Source of the DNA: a virus
Reading direction: 5' to 3' (one strand)
Length of the DNA: 42,347 nt
IMG/VR virus record: IMGVR_UViG_3300017963_000411
Location: 1 to 42,347 of that record
Part shown: positions 38,189 to 42,347 of the stretch, piece by piece
Numbering within the stretch: the first letter of the stretch is position 1
Layout: every line of letters starts with the position of its first letter
Notes under the pieces: generated by a model
What the model was told of the DNA's origin: nothing
Database searches by the model: none
Seen by the model: the letters and a program-made list of their open reading frames with translations, nothing else
Translations under genes and position numbers: made by a program

Positions 38189-38731
38189 TTAATTAATTGT
38201 ATCGATCGTAATTTCTTCTGTTTTAACCAATACATCGTCTTTATAATATTTTCCTTCCATATCTTTAACAATTCCAATAAAACCGGTTCCGGGCTGGCTT
38301 TCGCGTGTCGTCCGGAATAATAGGTCCATGGATCCGCGCGGAAGGAATTTTGTATCCTGTATTCCTGTTAAATTTTGAATTGGGAATGAGTCGACAAACG
38401 CAATGCCGGCGACGCGTAACGGATCCAAATAAGTATTTGTATTTAATGCCATGCGTAAAGTTTCCAGCGCTTCGAAGGCATCGTCGAATAAATTGGCGCT
38501 TAACACTTGAACGTTCAACGTGAATTCCCGGTTTCCTGTTATTCTATTGTCGCCGTCGTCGTCCGGCCGTCCTTGATAATCACTTCCAACCGGGACGAAA
38601 GATTCCATACGCAATACGATATATGTTTTATCCGGTTGCGGGAAATCTTGGTCCGCCCAAATAGTTTCTATTGAAGTCGAACCATAAACCAGATTATACA
38701 ACGCCTGTTTTTTTACACTAAAATATGACAT
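38189..38731 (-). CDS. Neck/tail terminator protein (LIC_12616-like)
   Basis: From ATG 38731 (SD AGGA, TAATG overlap with the upstream stop) the 180-residue protein reads MSYFSVKKQALYNLVYGSTS, QDFPQPDKTYIVLRMESFVP, REFTLNVQVLSANLFDDAFE and FLPRGSMDLLFRT. This matches the LIC_12616-type neck proteins placed just before the sheath gene, likely the tail terminator that caps the tube and joins it to the head. The longer ORF to 38788 overlaps the previous gene. Confidence 0.78.
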   Translation of the reverse strand: MSYFSVKKQALYNLVYGSTSIETIWADQDFPQPDKTYIVLRMESFVPVGSDYQGRPDDDGDNRITGNREFTLNVQVLSANLFDDAFEALETLRMALNTNTYLDPLRVAGIAFVDSFPIQNLTGIQDTKFLPRGSMDLLFRTTRESQPGTGFIGIVKDMEGKYYKDDVLVKTEEITIDTIN

Positions 38732-39066
38732 TATTTTCCTAATGTAATGGATACTAAAATTAATACGACTGACATAGCAAGAAGCCAAAGATATACGGTT
38801 GAATATAAAAACTTTTTAGACGGTATTTTTTTTTCGATTGTCGATAAATCCTTTTTGTGTTCAACATCGGCTTTATCTAATTTATTAAAATGGTCGGCGC
38901 CATGCTTTAATCTTGTTTCGGTTGCGCTCTGAAATTCTTTTAAAACATCGACTTTATTATCAATTTTATTTAAAATACCTGACATATTTTTTTGATTTTG
39001 AACAAGCTGTCCCAATGTTTCCGACAACGGATCGATATTCATATTTAATATTCCTTCGCTACTCAT
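38731..39066 (-). CDS. Coiled-coil protein with C-terminal membrane anchor (111 aa)
   Basis: The protein has heptad-rich helices (LGQLVQNQKNMSGILNKIDN, TRLKHGADHFNKLDKADVEH) and one C-terminal hydrophobic segment, LYSTVYLWLLAMSVVLILVS. It is tail-anchored in the membrane with a coiled coil facing the cytoplasm. Its place among neck genes is odd for a membrane protein; it may be a lysis-related, superinfection or assembly factor. It overlaps both neighbours by 4 nt or less. Confidence 0.65.
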   Translation of the reverse strand: MSSEGILNMNIDPLSETLGQLVQNQKNMSGILNKIDNKVDVLKEFQSATETRLKHGADHFNKLDKADVEHKKDLSTIEKKIPSKKFLYSTVYLWLLAMSVVLILVSITLGK

Positions 39067-39395
39067 AATTTAACTACAATCGCTTTATAATGATTTATTA
39101 CATTATTTTGCCATGTCGCGCATGACAAAACTTCATATTCATTTCCATAAAATACTGCAATATCCGCGTTTTTTTTCGTGCTTGTCTTGGCTGTTAATAA
39201 TTGCGTATCTGTATAAAGCCGGAACGCTTCGGAATCCCGGCGCCCTTCTTCTAATAATTGCATTTCATTGGGCTTTAAAGGTTGGATACTTGCTTTAATA
39301 GTAAAATTAGACGTGGCGGCCGGGGCGTATATTCCGTCGGTTGCTACCGGGGCGGCGTCAACTCTTTTTATTGTAACGGCCTGTCTAAAACTCAT
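39063..39395 (-). CDS. Head-tail stopper/closure-like protein (110 aa)
   Basis: The protein reads MSFRQAVTIKRVDAAPVATD, then FTIKASIQPLKPNEMQLLEE, GRRDSEAFRLYTDTQLLT and EVLSCATWQNNVINHYKAIV. The iq.l.p.e...l.eGrR....f.lYt pattern is typical of head-tail joining (stopper) proteins of contractile phages. It would close the connector beneath the adaptor after packaging. ATGA overlaps link it to both neighbours. Confidence 0.75.
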   Translation of the reverse strand: MSFRQAVTIKRVDAAPVATDGIYAPAATSNFTIKASIQPLKPNEMQLLEEGRRDSEAFRLYTDTQLLTAKTSTKKNADIAVFYGNEYEVLSCATWQNNVINHYKAIVVKL

Positions 39396-39895
39396 GGTAT
39401 AACCTCGACGTGTTGAATTGATTGAACCATTTGTCCAGTATCAATGAGCGGGTTTGACGAACCTTTTTTTGCTATTGTTGTCGGCGCGTTCGGCGGGGTC
39501 CGTATGGCGCGTATTTTGGCTTGTGTCTTTGCTTTAAGCCATTCGCCTATTAACCCCAAAGATCGTTTAACATTAGAACTGCCATCGACAATTTTTTCAT
39601 ATTCATTCAGTACAAGGTTATTTATTTTTTCTCTATTTTCGTCGTATGTTGTCCGAATAAACGGCCGCGCCGGAATATTTTTTTTCGGCGCCCCGAATTC
39701 TTGAACCGCGCCAACGGTTACAAGTTCGGACATTTGAATAATTGGTTCGTTTCCGCTTCCTGTTTTCGTTCCTTCTTTTACTTCGCCTTCCTGTGGAAGA
39801 CCGACTTTCGTATATGAATTGTCGGCCTTCCGTACTTCTCTAATTATTCGATTCCATCCGCGATCGATAATTTTTTGTTTAATTGTTGCGGGCAT
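39392..39895 (-). CDS. Neck/tail-completion protein (HK97 gp10-like)
   Basis: From ATG 39895, directly after the upstream TGA, the 167-residue protein has VGLPQEGEVKEG, VGAVQEFGAPKKNIPARPFI, RTTYDENREKIN, then GLIGEWLKAKTQAKIRAIRT and PPNAPTTIAKKGSSNPLIDT, GQMVQSIQH. This full pattern is a well-known phage neck/virion morphogenesis family acting in tail completion. An ATG at 39934 would overlap the preceding gene without a better SD. Confidence 0.82.
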   Translation of the reverse strand: MPATIKQKIIDRGWNRIIREVRKADNSYTKVGLPQEGEVKEGTKTGSGNEPIIQMSELVTVGAVQEFGAPKKNIPARPFIRTTYDENREKINNLVLNEYEKIVDGSSNVKRSLGLIGEWLKAKTQAKIRAIRTPPNAPTTIAKKGSSNPLIDTGQMVQSIQHVEVIP

Positions 39896-39896
39896 T

Positions 39897-40247
39897 TCAA
39901 ATTGTCCGGTCCCTTGCGGAAAAGATAAGCGCATTCCGTAATCTTTTTAATTGTAAACCCCAAGACGTTGAATCAAGATCGGTTAATGTCTTGGATCCTG
40001 ACCCGCCGAAGGACCGCGCTAAATCGCCCTCTTTTTCGCTTTTGATTGCTCCGGGCGCGAATCCGCCGGCGCGGGCGTCTAATGCTATCCAATGAAGGAC
40101 CAATAAAGCAATTGCGTCATTTGTCTTGGACCCGAAGACGGATCCTATATCTTGGGTCGCCAACGTAATTAAATCGGTTACGCGGGCGTCAACGGTAACG
40201 TTCGGATTGCGAACGACGATAATATCCGCAACGGTTGAAACTGACAA
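39897..40247 (-). CDS. Head-tail adaptor (DUF4054-like)
   Basis: The 116-residue protein begins at a TTG (40247) with GGGGAAT upstream and reads NVTVDARVTDLITLATQDIG, FGSKTNDAIALLVLHWIALD, ARAGGFAPGAIKSEKEGDLA and a C-terminal STSWGLQLKRLR. This helical arrangement with a G.I.SEk.GdlsrsfG motif corresponds to DUF4054 connector proteins that bind under the portal. Position after the capsid gene and before the neck gene agrees. Confidence 0.8.
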   Translation of the reverse strand: MSVSTVADIIVVRNPNVTVDARVTDLITLATQDIGSVFGSKTNDAIALLVLHWIALDARAGGFAPGAIKSEKEGDLARSFGGSGSKTLTDLDSTSWGLQLKRLRNALIFSARDRTI

Positions 40248-40250
40248 GGT

Positions 40251-40682
40251 TTATTCCCCTTCCTTTTCGCTTTCCGGTTCCGATTCTAAAATTTCGATCT
40301 GCTTGTCGATAACTTTTGAAACGCTTTTCCGGGTTTCCTTTTTTTTCATTTCTTCAAGGTCCGCCAAAATAAGCGTTTCTTTAACGACGGAAATAGCGTC
40401 TTTGACGCTCATTTCCGTAATGTCGTCGGTTACTTCGTCGTCAACGGATTCTTTTGTCGGTTCTTCGACGACGTTTGTTCCGGACCCTTGGACTGGAACC
40501 GCAGGCTTTTCTTTTGTCTTTTCAATGATTTCAATAATCGGCGGGGACATTTCCATTTTTTCCTTAACCCAAGGACTTTTTAAAATTTCGTCCCTTTTAT
40601 CGTCCGGAAGATTGTTTACTCCGGGATAAATAAATTGTCCAGCGATTTTTGTAACGGAAGCTTTATTCCATTTGAGAATCAT
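40251..40682 (-). CDS. Acidic head/neck-region protein (143 aa)
   Basis: From ATG 40682 (SD AAGGAAGGG) the protein starts MILKWNKASVTKIAGQFIYP, with GVNNLPDDKRDEILKSPWVK, has a long acidic, Pro/Glu-rich middle and ends in a helical segment (SVKDAISVVKETLILADLEE, then KKKETRKSVSKVIDKQIEI). Small proteins with this N-terminal G...PG.N.l pattern follow the capsid gene in many phages. Role unknown; perhaps a connector accessory. A longer frame to 40742 runs through the hairpin and is rejected. Confidence 0.7.
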   Translation of the reverse strand: MILKWNKASVTKIAGQFIYPGVNNLPDDKRDEILKSPWVKEKMEMSPPIIEIIEKTKEKPAVPVQGSGTNVVEEPTKESVDDEVTDDITEMSVKDAISVVKETLILADLEEMKKKETRKSVSKVIDKQIEILESEPESEKEGE

Positions 40683-40703
40683 ATTATTACCCTTCCTTTG
40701 GAA

Positions 40704-40733
40704 ATACCCCGGGCCATTTCGGACCCGGGGTAT
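40704..40733. terminator. Hairpin after the major capsid gene (weak terminator/attenuator)
   Basis: ATACCCCGGG (40704-40713) and CCCGGGGTAT (40724-40733) form a perfect 10-bp stem between the capsid gene and the next gene. Only TTTCC follows on the minus strand, so it is more likely an attenuator or RNA-stabilising hairpin that keeps capsid mRNA in excess than a full terminator. Confidence 0.6.
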
Positions 40734-40754
40734 AGTTTTCAAATTATTATCGAA

Positions 40755-41735
40755 TTAAATGTCTTCGATAATTGATACGGAAAGCGGGTAATAAATGATA
40801 ACTCCGCCGATACGCGCTTCGGTATTTACCACAAATTCAAGCCCGCGTTCTTGAACTGGTAACTGCTCGAAAGGCATTGGAATTTCTAATGTTAGTTTAT
40901 CCGGATTCGGATTGTATCCTAACATTGCATTTGACGGACCGGCGCCGCCGGAAGGTTTCGGATCAAGGTTCCGTAACTGGTTGACGGCTTCGACGGATAC
41001 GCCCGGATTGTTCCGAAGGAAAAATTGAAGGATTGTCGTATCGGTCCCTGTTGCCATTCGGGTATTTGAAATTAACCCGTAATGAGGACGGGGGAGCAAA
41101 ATCTTTGTAATCATTTCGACGCCCAAAGTCAACGTATCAACGTCGACGCAAAGATCGGACATTTCCTTTACGATTTCGGCCGGGGTTTTTACATTTGCCG
41201 GTGTTGTTGTATTGATCCAAAGCGTTTGACCGGAAGACGCGCCTGTTGCGGCGCCGGCTTTGGTCGTATTCGCATTATAGATCAATCCGCAAAGACCGCC
41301 GTTGACGCCGTCGTCTGTCCGGGCCAAGAATGCGATACGTTCGACGGCCTGATCATAAGCGCGACGCGCGGAATTCGCTTTTCTTTGCTGTAGCGGTTTG
41401 CCGGCCATTGTCGCGGCCCTGATTTCCTGTCGATTGTATCCATACGATCCGCCAAGACCTTTGACCGGGGATGTAAATTCCTTCCCTTTAATGTCGGACC
41501 GTGGTAAATCGTCCGCATAATTGGCAATGATTTTCATAATTCCGACGCTGTCGAACTGTTGATACGTGATCGTATCGGCGCCGGAACCGGCTTCGTTTGA
41601 TACGGGAATCAAGCGCGTGGCTTTGTATTCGGGATATTGGATATCATAAGAACGCGCTTTGATATGCTCCAATTCGCGGGCGAAAAATGCGGATTCGTTC
41701 GCGTCAAGGATTGTACTGTTTATTACTTCTGGCAT
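40755..41735 (-). CDS. Major capsid protein (DUF2184)
   Basis: The 326-residue protein matches DUF2184 capsid proteins of the HK97 fold: ESAFFARELEHIKARSYDIQ, YPEYKATRLIPVSNEAGSGA, DTITYQQFDSVGIMKIIANY, ADDLPRSDI and GGSYGYNRQEIRAA; later TTILQFFLRNNPGVSVEAVN and a C-terminal IPMPFEQLPVQERGLEFVVN. It builds the icosahedral shell. No obvious N-terminal delta (scaffold) domain is present. Start ATG 41735 has AAAAAGGAG upstream. Confidence 0.93.
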   Translation of the reverse strand: MPEVINSTILDANESAFFARELEHIKARSYDIQYPEYKATRLIPVSNEAGSGADTITYQQFDSVGIMKIIANYADDLPRSDIKGKEFTSPVKGLGGSYGYNRQEIRAATMAGKPLQQRKANSARRAYDQAVERIAFLARTDDGVNGGLCGLIYNANTTKAGAATGASSGQTLWINTTTPANVKTPAEIVKEMSDLCVDVDTLTLGVEMITKILLPRPHYGLISNTRMATGTDTTILQFFLRNNPGVSVEAVNQLRNLDPKPSGGAGPSNAMLGYNPNPDKLTLEIPMPFEQLPVQERGLEFVVNTEARIGGVIIYYPLSVSIIEDI

Positions 41736-41766
41736 TTTCCATACTCCTTTTTAGGTTAATTGGTTA

Positions 41767-42347
41767 TTATACTGGTAAATTAATGTCAACCTTGGCGATC
41801 CCCGCGGCGCTTGTGGCTGAACGGAAAACCGCGCTTGGAACAAGGATATTCGGACTTGAAGAACTGTCCGTTAATTTCCCCTTGTTGGCGCCGGCTGTGA
41901 TAAGATAAACGGGCGTATCTATTACGACCGCGTCGGCGACCTCAACCCAAACTTGACCCTTGCGAAGTACGGAAACGGCGTCATTGGCGACGTATCCGGC
42001 GGCTTCAAAAGTCGAAGCGCCGATTGTCGGCAATGTGTTATTTGCAATATGGGAATGAACCGCGATTCCCCGAACCAAGTCAAGACAAGTTCCGACGATC
42101 GAAGATATCGTCATGGTCCCGGTAATCCCTGAAACGTCGACGGTTACGGTCAAATCAACGTCATTGGCCGCAACAATTGTGATTGTATGCGATCCGGCGA
42201 CGTATGCGGCTGTCGATACCGTGGCAAGCGCCTGAATCGACGCGGCAAGCGCGGTCATGGTTGTATTTTTGTCCGTATCGAACGATTCGGTTACGTCTGT
42301 CCCGTTGACGGTTACGACGATATCGCCCGCTGTATAGGTTCCGGCGT
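41767..42347 (-). CDS. Head decoration/cement protein, C-terminal part (runs off right end)
   Basis: The frame is open to the window edge, so the visible part lacks its start. It carries an Ig-like domain (YTAGDIVVTVNGTDVTESFD through HTITIVAANDVDLTVTVDVS) and then a cement-like domain with DLVRGIAVHSHIANNT, NDAVSVLRKGQVWVEVADAV, VIDTPVYLITAGANKGKLTD and VFRSATSAAGIAKVDINL. This C-terminal part resembles capsid structural cement proteins that sit next to the major capsid gene, as here. An internal ATG at 42258 exists but is not a likely start. It is homologous, and probably continuous, with the gene at the left end. Confidence 0.78.
   Translation of the reverse strand, partial: AGTYTAGDIVVTVNGTDVTESFDTDKNTTMTALAASIQALATVSTAAYVAGSHTITIVAANDVDLTVTVDVSGITGTMTISSIVGTCLDLVRGIAVHSHIANNTLPTIGASTFEAAGYVANDAVSVLRKGQVWVEVADAVVIDTPVYLITAGANKGKLTDSSSSPNILVPSAVFRSATSAAGIAKVDINLPV
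42225..42347. repeat. Direct repeat, right copy (partner at 21-143)
   Basis: Bases 42225-42327 are identical to 21-123 and the last 20 bases match with four changes. Both copies encode the same part of an Ig-like domain in the same frame. The downstream (minus-sense) continuation differs between the two copies. Confidence 0.9.

Noticed and set aside
1-42347. Simple circular contig with terminal overlap
   Set aside because: The end repeat is perfect for only 103 bp; bases on both sides differ while staying homologous in frame, so it is a duplicated domain, not an exact assembly overlap.

Overview
The window is most of the genome of a tailed bacteriophage with a contractile tail (myovirus-like, class Caudoviricetes), probably a contig from a virome or metagenome. 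Every convincing protein gene lies on the minus strand, most genes abut or overlap by a few bases (ATGA or TAATG junctions), and most starts carry a strong Shine-Dalgarno (SD) sequence of the AAGGGG type. That SD use argues for a host that initiates by anti-SD pairing, probably a Gram-negative bacterium, but the host cannot be named from sequence. I see no integrase, excisionase, recognisable repressor, polymerase, tRNA, CRISPR array or insertion sequence, so a virulent lifestyle is likeliest.

Reading in the direction of transcription (high to low coordinates), the map is circular in logic. About 20.4-18.8 kb is a first early operon behind a sigma70-like promoter (20335-20363). At 18.76-18.92 kb there is a compact control region: a strong minus promoter (TTGACA, 17 bp, TATATT), a back-to-back plus promoter of the same quality, and a plus-strand unit of about 94 nt ending in a perfect intrinsic terminator, which I interpret as an undescribed small RNA. 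About 18.7-15.4 kb is a recombination operon (zinc-ribbon proteins, ERF annealing protein, coiled-coil protein, DnaQ-like exonuclease) closed by a terminator. About 15.2-7.5 kb holds accessory and replication-associated genes (DUF4373-like protein, ASCH fusion, RusA-like resolvase, a cytosine methyltransferase with a second long ORF overprinted in another frame, zinc proteins, a DUF968/HNH-like nuclease, tiny membrane peptides, a ParB-like protein).

About 7.5-0.4 kb is the packaging and head block: small terminase candidate, an Acb2-like cyclic-nucleotide sponge (anti-CBASS), a DUF1353 protein, large terminase, portal, and an unusual head morphogenesis protein fused to a HEXXH metallopeptidase-like domain, then a decoration gene that runs off the left end. 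The block resumes at the right end (42.3-38.2 kb) with a cement-like domain, DUF2184 major capsid protein and neck/connector proteins. The tail follows from 38.2 to 21.7 kb: sheath, tube, frameshift-type chaperone pair, tape measure, Dit-like and plug proteins, hub, spike, gp25-like, baseplate J, a triple beta-helix adhesin and repeat-rich fibres. Lysis genes (M15 endolysin, holin) and a terminator end the late region at about 20.55 kb.

The two window ends share a 103-bp perfect repeat inside homologous coding sequence. The assembly therefore probably broke inside tandem Ig-like domains of a head decoration gene, and the genome is probably nearly complete. The same type of domain recurs in the tail sheath and baseplate J proteins. 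Family names are assigned by motif recognition from memory; no database search was possible.
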